A stretch of 35,804 bases of DNA, from contig JAFLCT010000016.1 of assembly GCA_017302335.1 (NCBI GenBank), forward strand, positions 1 to 35,804, read 5' to 3'. Positions 1 to 7,705 of this stretch are shown piece after piece. The notes under the pieces were generated by a model. That model made no database searches and had not been told where the DNA came from. It saw nothing but the letters and a program-made list of their open reading frames with translations. Origin of the DNA: Caulobacterales bacterium. Its GTDB lineage: Bacteria > Pseudomonadota > Alphaproteobacteria > Caulobacterales > Caulobacteraceae. The translations under genes were made by a program, and so were the position numbers. Every line of letters begins with the position of its first letter. The stretch's first letter is position 1.

Positions 1-229
1 GCCCGAGGTCTTCGCCCTGGCCCTGCCTGCCACGCCCGGACCCGCCGCGCGCCTGGCCGCCGAACGCATCGCCGCCGTGATCGGCTGCACCGCCTTCGAC
101 GCCGGGCCGGACCGCTCGCCCTTCGTGGTCGAGTTCGACGTCGGCGTGGCCGAACTGGGGACAGAGGAGAGTCCCGCCGCCCTGCTGGAACGGGCGTCGA
201 CCGACCTGACGCACCGCCCGGACGCCTGA
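1..229 (+). CDS. C-terminal fragment of a protein with a degenerate GGDEF domain (5' end outside window)
   Basis: An open frame enters from the left edge (first full codon at 2) and stops at TGA 227-229, giving 75 residues. It begins PEVFALALP, which lines up with the GG(D/E)EFALLLP signature of diguanylate cyclases. It continues with a helix rich in Ala/Arg/Glu, a strand like the SIGVA strand (here VEFDVGVAEL), and ALLERAS, which matches the last helix of the fold. The A-site residues are replaced (PEV instead of GDE/GEE), so the domain is probably not a cyclase but could still bind c-di-GMP or act as a scaffold. Upstream domains are not visible. Caulobacterales PopA-type regulators have such a degenerate domain, but too little is present to assign that name. 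Confidence 0.5.
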   Translation, partial: PEVFALALPATPGPAARLAAERIAAVIGCTAFDAGPDRSPFVVEFDVGVAELGTEESPAALLERASTDLTHRPDA

Positions 230-239
230 TCGCGCCAAT

Positions 240-259
240 TTGACAAACTGATTTGTCAA
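240..259. promoter_or_regulatory. Palindromic operator overlapping the promoter of the ArsR-type regulator
   Basis: A perfect inverted repeat has arms TTGACAAA (240-247) and TTTGTCAA (252-259) around the 4-nt spacer CTGA. The left arm contains a consensus -35 hexamer, TTGACA (240-245). A 17-nt spacer from it leads to a weak -10 (TCAGAT, 263-268), and transcription would then start close to the ATG at 275. A symmetric site of this size over a -35 box just in front of a winged-helix regulator is the expected place for autoregulation. That role is inferred; the palindrome is seen directly. Confidence 0.6.
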
Positions 260-274
260 TTGTCAGATGGCGGC

Positions 275-868
275 ATGACCGCCACTCCTGACGCGCTGCT
301 GGATGATCGCGACAAGGCCCTGCTGGCCCTTGCGCCGATTCGCCGGGACATACTGGCGGCTCTGGTGCAGCCCGGTTCCGCCGCCAGCCTGGCGCGAGAT
401 CTGAACCTTCCGCGCCAGAAGCTCGGCTACCATCTGCGCGCCCTGGAGGATGCCGGGCTGGTGCGTCTGGTCGAGGAACGCAGGCGACGCGGCTTCACCG
501 AACGGTTGCTGGTCGCGGCCCCGGCCTATGTGCTGGACCCCGCCCTGCTCCAGCCGCCCGCTGATCCTGACGCGATTGAAAAACAGGACCGCCACGCCGC
601 CGACCATCTGGTGGCGACCGCCTCGGCCGTGGTGCGCGACGTGGTCCGTATGCGCCAGGCGGCCGACGCGGAAGGCGCGCGTCTGCTGACGCTGACCGTC
701 GAGGCCGACGTCACCTTCGCCACGCCCGCCGACTTCGACGCCTTCACCGAGGCCGTGTCGCAGGCCGCCGCCGATCTGGCGCGACGGTTCGATGCGCCTC
801 AGGGCCGCCGTTACCGCCTCATCGCCGCAGCACATCCGGCCGTGGCCCGACCCAAGACCCCATCCTGA
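275..868 (+). CDS. ArsR-family winged-helix transcriptional regulator
   Basis: A protein of about 197 residues. The N-terminal third holds a winged helix-turn-helix: APIRRDILAALV (helix 1), SAASLARDLNLPRQKLGYHLRALEDAGLV (helices 2-3, the recognition helix around LGYHLRALE) and a wing with basic residues (RLVEERRRRGF). The rest is helical and of unknown ligand. ATG 275 is preferred over the in-frame TTG at 260. Neither has a Shine-Dalgarno sequence, but the promoter-like hexamers predict an mRNA starting about at 275 (leaderless). The stop is 11 nt before the next gene, an SRPBCC protein, a common pairing for ArsR-type regulators. No metal-binding CxC motif is seen, so metal sensing is not supported. 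Confidence 0.85.
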   Translation: MTATPDALLDDRDKALLALAPIRRDILAALVQPGSAASLARDLNLPRQKLGYHLRALEDAGLVRLVEERRRRGFTERLLVAAPAYVLDPALLQPPADPDAIEKQDRHAADHLVATASAVVRDVVRMRQAADAEGARLLTLTVEADVTFATPADFDAFTEAVSQAAADLARRFDAPQGRRYRLIAAAHPAVARPKTPS

Positions 869-879
869 AGGAGACCGCC

Positions 880-1614
880 ATGTCCGACGCTGAAAAGCCG
901 ATGGAGGACCGCATCCTCGTCGAGGTCACCGTGCCCGCGTCCTACGCCCAGGTCTGGACCGCCATGCGCGACCGGGAGGCCCTGGCGAACTGGTTCGGCT
1001 GGGACGCCGACAGCCTGGCCGACGAGATCGAATTCATCTTCTTCACCCACGCCGTGATCGACGAGGAGAAGGGGGTGATCGATTTCACCGGGCTGAACGA
1101 CCGCTATGAGGTGGTGGCCGACGGCGATCGGACGATCGTCCGAATGGTTCGCTCGCGGCCAGCGGATAGCTGGTCCGACGTGTTCGACGGCATGGTCGAG
1201 GGCTGGATCTCCTTCACCTGGCAACTGGCCTTCGCCTTGGGGCGCCATGCCGGACAGCAACGGCGCACCCTATTCCTGTCGGGACCGCCGCGTCAGGACG
1301 GACTGGGCCGTCTGTTGCTGGGGCTGGATGCGGCCGGAGCGCCGGGCGAACCGTGGTCGGGTCCGCTGGGACCGGAAGAGGCGGCGGGTCAGGTCTGGTT
1401 CGTCGCACGACATCAGACCGGCGTGACGGTCGACAGCTGGGGCGACGGTCTGCTGGTCGCGGTGGACGAGCCGCCGACGGAAAAGAAGCCCAACGGCTTC
1501 ACCATGCTGACCCTCACCGCCTACGGCCTATCCGACGCCGCCTTCGCCGATCTGGAGGCGCGCTGGAAGGCGTGGTGGGATGCGCGGTTCGAGACGGTCG
1601 GGCCGGGCTGCTAA
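880..1614 (+). CDS. SRPBCC (AHSA1/START-like) domain protein
   Basis: A 244-residue protein starting at ATG 880 behind the ribosome site GAAGGAG (867-873). The N-terminal part (ILVEVTVPASYAQVWTAMRDREALANWFGWDAD) is the typical first strand and helices of the helix-grip fold seen in AHSA1-like proteins, with the W-F-G-W segment after the second helix. Such proteins bind hydrophobic ligands or act as chaperone cofactors, and the substrate cannot be read from the sequence. It lies 11 nt after the ArsR-type regulator and is probably co-transcribed with it under the palindromic operator. ArsR-SRPBCC pairs are widespread. The C-terminal half is less typical and may be a second, diverged copy of the fold. 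Confidence 0.8.
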   Translation: MSDAEKPMEDRILVEVTVPASYAQVWTAMRDREALANWFGWDADSLADEIEFIFFTHAVIDEEKGVIDFTGLNDRYEVVADGDRTIVRMVRSRPADSWSDVFDGMVEGWISFTWQLAFALGRHAGQQRRTLFLSGPPRQDGLGRLLLGLDAAGAPGEPWSGPLGPEEAAGQVWFVARHQTGVTVDSWGDGLLVAVDEPPTEKKPNGFTMLTLTAYGLSDAAFADLEARWKAWWDARFETVGPGC

Positions 1615-1635
1615 TCAGGCCGGAACCCAATACCT

Positions 1636-1770
1636 CGTCACCCTCGGGCTTGTCCCGAGGGTCCATGGCGGCTGTGGGCCGGACCGAGGATTGTTTTGGC
1701 CAACCGTCCACGTCATCCGCTTTCGAGGACGACGCAAGGATGGACCCTCGGGACAAGCCCGAGGGTGACG
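1636..1770. repeat. Perfect 31-bp inverted repeat pair (REP-like), arms 1636-1666 and 1740-1770
   Basis: The left arm (1636-1666) and right arm (1740-1770) are exact reverse complements over 31 bp, separated by 73 bp. Each arm is itself a hairpin, with CCCTCGGG and CCCGAGGG arms around a 5-nt loop. The pair fills the gap between the convergent SRPBCC and mfd genes. This layout matches REP/BIME-type intergenic elements, which are common in Caulobacterales and Sphingomonadales. It could also act as a bidirectional terminator, although no U-tract follows. Confidence 0.85.
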
Positions 1771-1783
1771 GAGCTTTAAAAGG

Positions 1784-4700
1784 CTAAGCCCCCGCCACCC
1801 GCGCCAGGTCGGCGGTGATGCGCTCGGCGACCTTCAGCCGGTCCTCGGCCGTCGGCCAGTCGCCCTTGACCACGATCTTCTGATCCGGGCGAATTCTCCA
1901 GAAGGCGTGGTTCTTCTGGATCAGGCCGACCAGGCCGACCGGATTGGGGAAGCGGTTGTCGCGTAGGGTCAGGACGGCGCCCAGCGGGCCGACGTCGATC
2001 TTTTCGATACAGGCGGTGCGGCACGCGGCCTTGACGCCGACGATGCGCAGAAGCTGTTTGGCCTCGTCCGGCAGAGGCCCGAAACGGTCGATCAATTCAG
2101 CGGCCAGGGCCTCGCGGTCCTCCATCCGTTCGGCGTCGGACAGGCGGCGATACAGGCTGAGACGGACGTTCAAGTCTGGGACATAATTCTCTGGAATCAA
2201 AACGGATGCGCCGACGTTGATGGTCGGAGACCAACCGCGATCCGGCGCGCCGTCGCCCGCCTCGCGCAGTTCGTTGACCGCGTCCTCCAGCATCTGCTGG
2301 TACAGTTCGACCCCGACCTCGCGGATATGGCCCGACTGTTCGTCGCCCAGCAGATTACCGCCGCCGCGCTGGTCCAGGTCGTGGCTGGCCAGTTGGAAAC
2401 CGGCGCCGAGGTTGTCCAGCGATTGCAGCACCTGCAAGCGCCGTTCGGCCGACAGGGTCATCGGCTTGTTGGGATCGGTCGTCAGATAGGCGAAGGCCCG
2501 CGCCTTGGACCGGCCGACGCGGCCGCGGATCTGATACAGTTGGGCCAGGCCGAACATATCGGCGCGATGCACCACCAGGGTGTTGGCCGTCGGAATGTCG
2601 AGACCGGATTCGACGATGGTGGTCGAGACCAGCACGTCGTATTCGCCGTCATAGAAGGCGGTCATCACGGCTTCGAGCTGGGTCGGCGCCATCTGGCCGT
2701 GGCCGACCACGAATTTCACCTCGGGCACCTGTTCGCGCAGGAACCGCTCGATGTCCGGCAGATCCTTGAGCCTCGGCGCGACGTAATAGGCCTGGCCGCC
2801 GCGATATTTCTCGCGCAGCAGGGCCTCGCGGACCAGCACCGGGTCCCATGGCGTGACATAGGTCCGCACCGCCAGGCGATCGACCGGCGGGGTGGCGATG
2901 ATCGACATTTCGCGGATGCCCGACAGCGCCATCTGCAAGGTGCGCGGGATCGGGGTGGCCGTCAGGGTCAGCAGGTGCACGTCGGCGCGCAACGTCTTCA
3001 GCTTCTCCTTGTGCTTGACGCCGAAATGCTGCTCCTCGTCGACGATGACCAGGCCCAGGTCGCGGAAGCCGACCTGATCGGACAGCACCGCATGGGTGCC
3101 GACCACGATCTCGAACGACCCGTCCTTCAGCCCCGCGCGCGTCTCGGCCGCGTCCTTGGCGGTGACCATGCGCGACAGGTGGCGCACCTTGACCGGCCAG
3201 CCGGCGAAGCGCTCCGAGAAGGTCTTGAAATGCTGGCGGGCCAACAGGGTCGTCGGCGCGACCACGGCCACCTGCTTGCCGCTCATGGCCACGACGAAGG
3301 CGGCGCGCAGGGCCACCTCGGTCTTGCCAAAGCCGACGTCGCCGCAGATCAGCCGGTCCATCGGCTGGCCCTTGCCCAGGTCCTCCAGCACGTCGCCGAT
3401 GGCGTTCAACTGATCCTCCGTCTCCTCATAGGGGAAACGGGCGCAGAATTCGTCGAACAGGCCGGACGCCGGAACGATCGCCTCGGTCGTACGCAGGGCG
3501 CGCTTGGCGGCCAGGGCGATCAGCCCCTCGGCCATGGCGCGCAACCGCTCCTTGGCCTTGGCCTTGCGGGCCTGCCAACCGGCGCCGCCCAGGCGGTCCA
3601 GTTGCACGCCCTCGCCGTCGGTCCCGTAACGGGTCAGAAGGTCGATGTTCTCGACCGGCAGGAACAGCTTCGAGTCCCCCGCATAGAGGATTTCGAGGCA
3701 GTCGTGCGGCGCCTGCTGGATGTCCAGCGTCTTCAGGCCCTCGTAGCGGCCGATGCCGTGGTCCACGTGCACGACCAGGTCGCCAGCCGTCAGGGCCGAA
3801 GCCTCGGCCAGGAAGTTCGACGCGCGGCGCTTGCGGCGCGGCCGGGCCAGGCGATCGCCCAGGATGTCGGTTTCGGACACCACGGCCAGGTCATCGGTCG
3901 TGAAGCCGTGCTCGACCGGCAGGACGCCGCGCAGATAGACGCCTTCGGGCGCCGCCTGAACGTCGCGCCAGTCGCGCACGGCGACCACGGGTTGCAGCCC
4001 GTGATCGCCCAGCATGGCGGCCAGGCGTTCGGACGAGCCTTCGCTCCAACTGGCGAACAGGACGCGGCGTCCCCCGGCCTTCAACGCCTCGGCGTGATGG
4101 GCCACGGCTTCGAACAGATTGACGCTGTCTTGCGCCCGCTCGGCCGCGAAGGTGCGGCCCAGACGGCCGCCCGCGTCTTCCGCGTCGCCGCCGAACGGGG
4201 TGAACCGACGCACCTGACGCCCGGCCAGGGCCGAGTTCCAGTCTTCGCCCGTCAGATACAGACGTTGCGGCGCCAGCGCCCGGTTGGCGACGCCTGCCCC
4301 CTTGGCCTGGGCCGCGTCGCGTCGCGCCGCATAGGCGTCGTCGGTCAGGCTCCAGCGCTCGGCGCGGGCGCCTTCGACCTGATGGTCCAGGAACACCCTG
4401 GCGTCGTCGGGCAGATAGTCGAACAGCGTATCCAGCCGATCGTAGAACAGCGGAATCCAGTGCTCCACGCCCTGGCGGCGCGCGCCCTCGCTGACCGAGA
4501 CGTAGAGCGGATCGTCGCCGCCCGCGCCGAACAGGTTCAGATAGCCGGTGCGAAAGCGCGAGACGGCGTCGGCGTCCAGTTGGATCTCGGACACCGGGGC
4601 CATGTCCACGGCCTTGCGTTGACCGGTCGAGCGCTGGGTCTCGGGATCAAAGGTGCGGATCGATTCCAACTCGGACCCGAACATATCCAGCCGCACCGGC

Positions 4701-5227
4701 TCGTCGAAGCCCGGCGGGAAGACGTCGATCACCCCGCCCCGCACCGCGAATTCGCCGCGTTCGGACACGGTGGAGGCGCGCACATAGCCGTTGGCGGCGA
4801 AATACCGTTCCAGCGCCGCCGTATCGAGGTCCTGGCCGACGCGGGCCGAGAATCCGGCGCGGCGGGTGGCGTCCTTGGGCGGGGTGCGCTGCATGGCTCC
4901 GGCCACGGTGGCCACGATCAGCAGCGGCGCATCGCCCGGTTTGCGCTCTGCCAACCGGGTCAGGGCCGCCATCCTTTGCGCCGCCACCGAAGCCGACGGA
5001 CTCAACCGGTCATACGGAAGGCAGTCCCACGCCGGATATTCCAGGACCTCGACGCCGTGGGAAAAGAACCGAAACGCCTGGGTGAACGCTCCGGCCCGCT
5101 GGAAGTCGCGCGCGACGAACAGGCCCAGGCCGTGGGTCTCCAGCGCCCGCGCCACGACCAGGGCGTCCAGCCCCTCGGGCGCGCCGCCGACCTCTACGTC
5201 CATCCGCCCGGCGGCCGCTTCGCCCAT
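1784..5227 (-). CDS. mfd: Transcription-repair coupling factor Mfd
   Basis: A 1147-residue DNA translocase that removes stalled RNA polymerase and recruits UvrA. The domains are in the normal order. There is a UvrB-like N-terminal module (about residues 20-350). The CarD-like RNA-polymerase-interaction domain spans roughly 482-535 (DLVVHVDHGIGRYEG ... LFLPVENIDLLTRY). The RecG-like motor has Walker A GDVGFGKT (629-636), Walker B DEEQ (from 730), LTATPIPRTL and the helicase motif GRVGRS. A C-terminal autoinhibitory domain follows. The length is typical. The ATG shares one base with the sdhE stop (TGATG), so translation is probably coupled. It faces recG across sdhE, a common alphaproteobacterial arrangement. 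Confidence 0.97.
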   Translation of the reverse strand: MGEAAAGRMDVEVGGAPEGLDALVVARALETHGLGLFVARDFQRAGAFTQAFRFFSHGVEVLEYPAWDCLPYDRLSPSASVAAQRMAALTRLAERKPGDAPLLIVATVAGAMQRTPPKDATRRAGFSARVGQDLDTAALERYFAANGYVRASTVSERGEFAVRGGVIDVFPPGFDEPVRLDMFGSELESIRTFDPETQRSTGQRKAVDMAPVSEIQLDADAVSRFRTGYLNLFGAGGDDPLYVSVSEGARRQGVEHWIPLFYDRLDTLFDYLPDDARVFLDHQVEGARAERWSLTDDAYAARRDAAQAKGAGVANRALAPQRLYLTGEDWNSALAGRQVRRFTPFGGDAEDAGGRLGRTFAAERAQDSVNLFEAVAHHAEALKAGGRRVLFASWSEGSSERLAAMLGDHGLQPVVAVRDWRDVQAAPEGVYLRGVLPVEHGFTTDDLAVVSETDILGDRLARPRRKRRASNFLAEASALTAGDLVVHVDHGIGRYEGLKTLDIQQAPHDCLEILYAGDSKLFLPVENIDLLTRYGTDGEGVQLDRLGGAGWQARKAKAKERLRAMAEGLIALAAKRALRTTEAIVPASGLFDEFCARFPYEETEDQLNAIGDVLEDLGKGQPMDRLICGDVGFGKTEVALRAAFVVAMSGKQVAVVAPTTLLARQHFKTFSERFAGWPVKVRHLSRMVTAKDAAETRAGLKDGSFEIVVGTHAVLSDQVGFRDLGLVIVDEEQHFGVKHKEKLKTLRADVHLLTLTATPIPRTLQMALSGIREMSIIATPPVDRLAVRTYVTPWDPVLVREALLREKYRGGQAYYVAPRLKDLPDIERFLREQVPEVKFVVGHGQMAPTQLEAVMTAFYDGEYDVLVSTTIVESGLDIPTANTLVVHRADMFGLAQLYQIRGRVGRSKARAFAYLTTDPNKPMTLSAERRLQVLQSLDNLGAGFQLASHDLDQRGGGNLLGDEQSGHIREVGVELYQQMLEDAVNELREAGDGAPDRGWSPTINVGASVLIPENYVPDLNVRLSLYRRLSDAERMEDREALAAELIDRFGPLPDEAKQLLRIVGVKAACRTACIEKIDVGPLGAVLTLRDNRFPNPVGLVGLIQKNHAFWRIRPDQKIVVKGDWPTAEDRLKVAERITADLARVAGA

Positions 5228-5529
5228 CAGCCCGCGCCCTCGGCCACGACGGCGGCGACATGGTCGCGCATGAAGGCGCGGATGCGGGCCATCAGCGGGG
5301 TCTCATGCTCGGCCGGCGTCGGCTCGCGGCCGATGATCCAGGCGTACAGATACTGGTCGTCGACGTTCAGCAGGGTCTCGAATTCGTCCAGTTCGGCCTC
5401 GGACAGGGTCGGACCTTCGCGTTCGACGAAGGGACCGAGCACCAGATCGGCCTCGCGGAATCCACGCCGCCAGGCGCGGAAGGCGATGCGGCCGCGTTTC
5501 TCGTTCAGACGTGCGTTATCCTCGGCCAC
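5227..5529 (-). CDS. sdhE: FAD assembly factor SdhE (succinate dehydrogenase flavinylation factor)
   Basis: A 100-residue protein of the DUF339/YgfY family, which helps attach FAD covalently to the SdhA flavoprotein. The family RGxxE-type signature is present (RRGFREADLVLGPF), followed by the acidic helix SEAELDEFETLL and the D-x-x-L-Y-x-W segment (DDQYLYAWIIG). The start is GTG at 5527-5529 and no nearby ATG is in frame. It is the first gene of a two-gene minus-strand operon with mfd (1-nt overlap) and diverges from recG with about 80 bp between starts. SDH genes are not in the window. Confidence 0.9.
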   Translation of the reverse strand: MAEDNARLNEKRGRIAFRAWRRGFREADLVLGPFVEREGPTLSEAELDEFETLLNVDDQYLYAWIIGREPTPAEHETPLMARIRAFMRDHVAAVVAEGAG

Positions 5530-5611
5530 GCGGGTTTCCCGGTCCGTTCCATCGATAGGTCGCGTCAGATAGCGTTCCGCCGGACGTTTCGCCAGCTATG
5601 GTGGCGTGGAA

Positions 5612-7705
5612 ATGCGGCCGGAGATTCTCTTCCCCCTGTTCGCGCCGGTCACCAGCCTGAAGGGCGTGGGACCGCGCGTCGCCCCGCTGGTCGAACGGCT
5701 GGCGGGACCGTTGGTGCGCGATCTGGCCTTTCTGACGCCCACGGGGGTTATCCGCCGTCGCCCGATGACCGCCGCCGACGCCGTCGAAGGCGAGGTCGGG
5801 ATCTTCCGCCTGCGCATCGACCGGCTGATCCCGCCGCACAAGATCGGCGCGCCGTTCCGGCTGCGGGCTTCGGACGACACGGGCTTCGTGCACCTGATCT
5901 GGTTCGCCGGTTCGCCGCAGCAGATCGAACGCCTGGCCCCGCGCGGCGCCGAACGGGTCGTCAGCGGCAAGGTCGAACGCTTCAACAGCGAGGTGCAGCT
6001 CCCCCACCCCGACCATATCCTGCCGCCCGAGCGCGCCGATGAGATTCCGGCGGCCGAGGCGGTCTATCCGGCGACGCAGGGCCTGACCTCGCGCCAGGTG
6101 CGCAAACTGGTGCTGGCGGCGCTGGCGGCCGCGCCCGATCTGCCGGAATGGCAGGACGCCGCCTGGCTGGCCGCGCGCGGCTGGACCGGTTGGCGCGCCG
6201 CCCTGACGGCGGTGCACGAGCCGACGACCGAGTTCGACCTGTCCGAGGAAGCGCCGCCGCGACAGAGGCTGGCCTATGACGAACTGCTGGCGCACCAACT
6301 GGCCCTGGCGCGGCGGCGGCGCGCGCGCCAGATCGAACCGGCGCCGGTCATCATTCCCGGCGAGGCGTCGGCCAGGACGCTGGACGGCCTGGCCTTCACC
6401 CTGACCGGCGCCCAGGCCCAGGCCGTGAACGAGATTCGCGCCGACCTGGCCTCGGGCTGGCGCATGGGGCGTCTGCTGCAAGGCGACGTGGGTTCCGGCA
6501 AGACGGCGGTGGCGGCCCTGGCCCTGGCCGATGCGGCGTCCAGCGGGTTTCAGTCCGCCTTGATGGCCCCGACCGAGATCCTGGCGCGCCAGCATCATGG
6601 GCGGTTGGCGCCGTTGCTGGAGACGGCGGGCCTGTCCTCCATCCTGCTGACGGGACGCGACGGAACGGCCGAACGCCGTCGCAAACTGCAAGCCCTGCTG
6701 GACGGTTCGGCCCAGGTCGCCATCGGCACCCACGCCCTGTTCCAGGACGCGGTGCGGTTCGACCGGCTGGCCCTGGCCGTCGTCGACGAACAGCACCGTT
6801 TCGGAGTCAGCGAGCGCCAGCGGCTGCAAGCCAAGGGCGATCCGCGCCTGGGCGGGGTGCATCTGCTGACCATGTCGGCCACGCCGATCCCGCGCACGCT
6901 GGAGCTGACCCAGTACGGCGAACTGGACGTTTCACGTCTGACCGAGAAGCCGCCGGGCCGCACGCCGGTGACGACGGCAGTCCTGCCCCTGGCCCGGATC
7001 GGCGAGGTGGCGAAGCGGCTGAAGGCGGCGCTCGACATGGGCGCCCAAGCCTATTGGATCTGCCCTCTTGTCGCGGAATCCGAAGCCAGCGACCTGGCCG
7101 CCGCCGAGGCGCGAGCCGACGATCTGCGGCGCATCCTGGGGGTCGAGGTCGGCCTGGCCCACGGCCGGATGGACGGCGCCGAACGCGAGACGGTCATGGC
7201 CGATTTCGCCGACGGCCGCCTGCCGCTGCTGGTGGCCACGACCGTCGTCGAGGTCGGCGTGGACGTGCCCAACGCCACCATCATGGTGATCGAACACGCC
7301 GACCGGTTCGGCCTGGCCCAGTTGCACCAGTTGCGCGGCCGTGTCGGACGCGGCTCCAAGGCCAGCGCCTGCATTCTGCTGTACGGCGGCGGACCGGACG
7401 GAATTCTGGGCGAGACGGCCAAGGCGCGCCTGGATATGCTGCGTCACAGCGAAGACGGCTTCGAGATCGCCGAAGCCGATTTCAGGCTACGCGGCGGCGG
7501 CGACCCCCTGGGTCTGAAGCAGAGCGGATTTCCCGCCTATCGTTTCGCCGATCCGATCCGGCATCGAACCCTGATGCTGGCCGCCGCTGACGACGCCCGA
7601 ATGCTGCTGGACCGCGACCCCGATCTGGTCTCGGAGCGCGGCCGGGCCGTACAGGTCCTGGAAGCCCTGTTCGACTGGCGGACTCAGCGTCCCGGTATCG
7701 ACTGA
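5612..7705 (+). CDS. recG: ATP-dependent DNA helicase RecG
   Basis: A 697-residue branch-migration helicase for stalled forks and recombination intermediates. The N-terminal wedge/OB region (residues 1-240, with SLKGVGPR at 15-22) is followed by the motor. The motor has Walker A GDVGSGKT (291-298), Walker B DEQH (392-395), MSATPIPRTLEL and the GRVGRGS motif VI. ATG 5612 is chosen; an in-frame GTG at 5606 is the alternative. Neither has a Shine-Dalgarno sequence. TATGGT (5597-5602) sits where a -10 box would give a near-leaderless message (inference). The 3' end overlaps the convergent DUF3089 gene by 22 bp. Confidence 0.96.
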   Translation: MRPEILFPLFAPVTSLKGVGPRVAPLVERLAGPLVRDLAFLTPTGVIRRRPMTAADAVEGEVGIFRLRIDRLIPPHKIGAPFRLRASDDTGFVHLIWFAGSPQQIERLAPRGAERVVSGKVERFNSEVQLPHPDHILPPERADEIPAAEAVYPATQGLTSRQVRKLVLAALAAAPDLPEWQDAAWLAARGWTGWRAALTAVHEPTTEFDLSEEAPPRQRLAYDELLAHQLALARRRRARQIEPAPVIIPGEASARTLDGLAFTLTGAQAQAVNEIRADLASGWRMGRLLQGDVGSGKTAVAALALADAASSGFQSALMAPTEILARQHHGRLAPLLETAGLSSILLTGRDGTAERRRKLQALLDGSAQVAIGTHALFQDAVRFDRLALAVVDEQHRFGVSERQRLQAKGDPRLGGVHLLTMSATPIPRTLELTQYGELDVSRLTEKPPGRTPVTTAVLPLARIGEVAKRLKAALDMGAQAYWICPLVAESEASDLAAAEARADDLRRILGVEVGLAHGRMDGAERETVMADFADGRLPLLVATTVVEVGVDVPNATIMVIEHADRFGLAQLHQLRGRVGRGSKASACILLYGGGPDGILGETAKARLDMLRHSEDGFEIAEADFRLRGGGDPLGLKQSGFPAYRFADPIRHRTLMLAAADDARMLLDRDPDLVSERGRAVQVLEALFDWRTQRPGID

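Noticed and set aside
2327-5572. Very long open frame antisense to mfd
   Set aside because: It is a GC-rich shadow of mfd: it lacks any recognisable domain, and the mfd strand has full family similarity. The same holds for the long antisense frames over 22598-29168.
5530-5611. LexA (SOS) box between sdhE and recG
   Set aside because: GTTC...GTTT-like elements are present, but the spacing and second half-site do not fit the Caulobacterales GTTC-N7-GTTC consensus.
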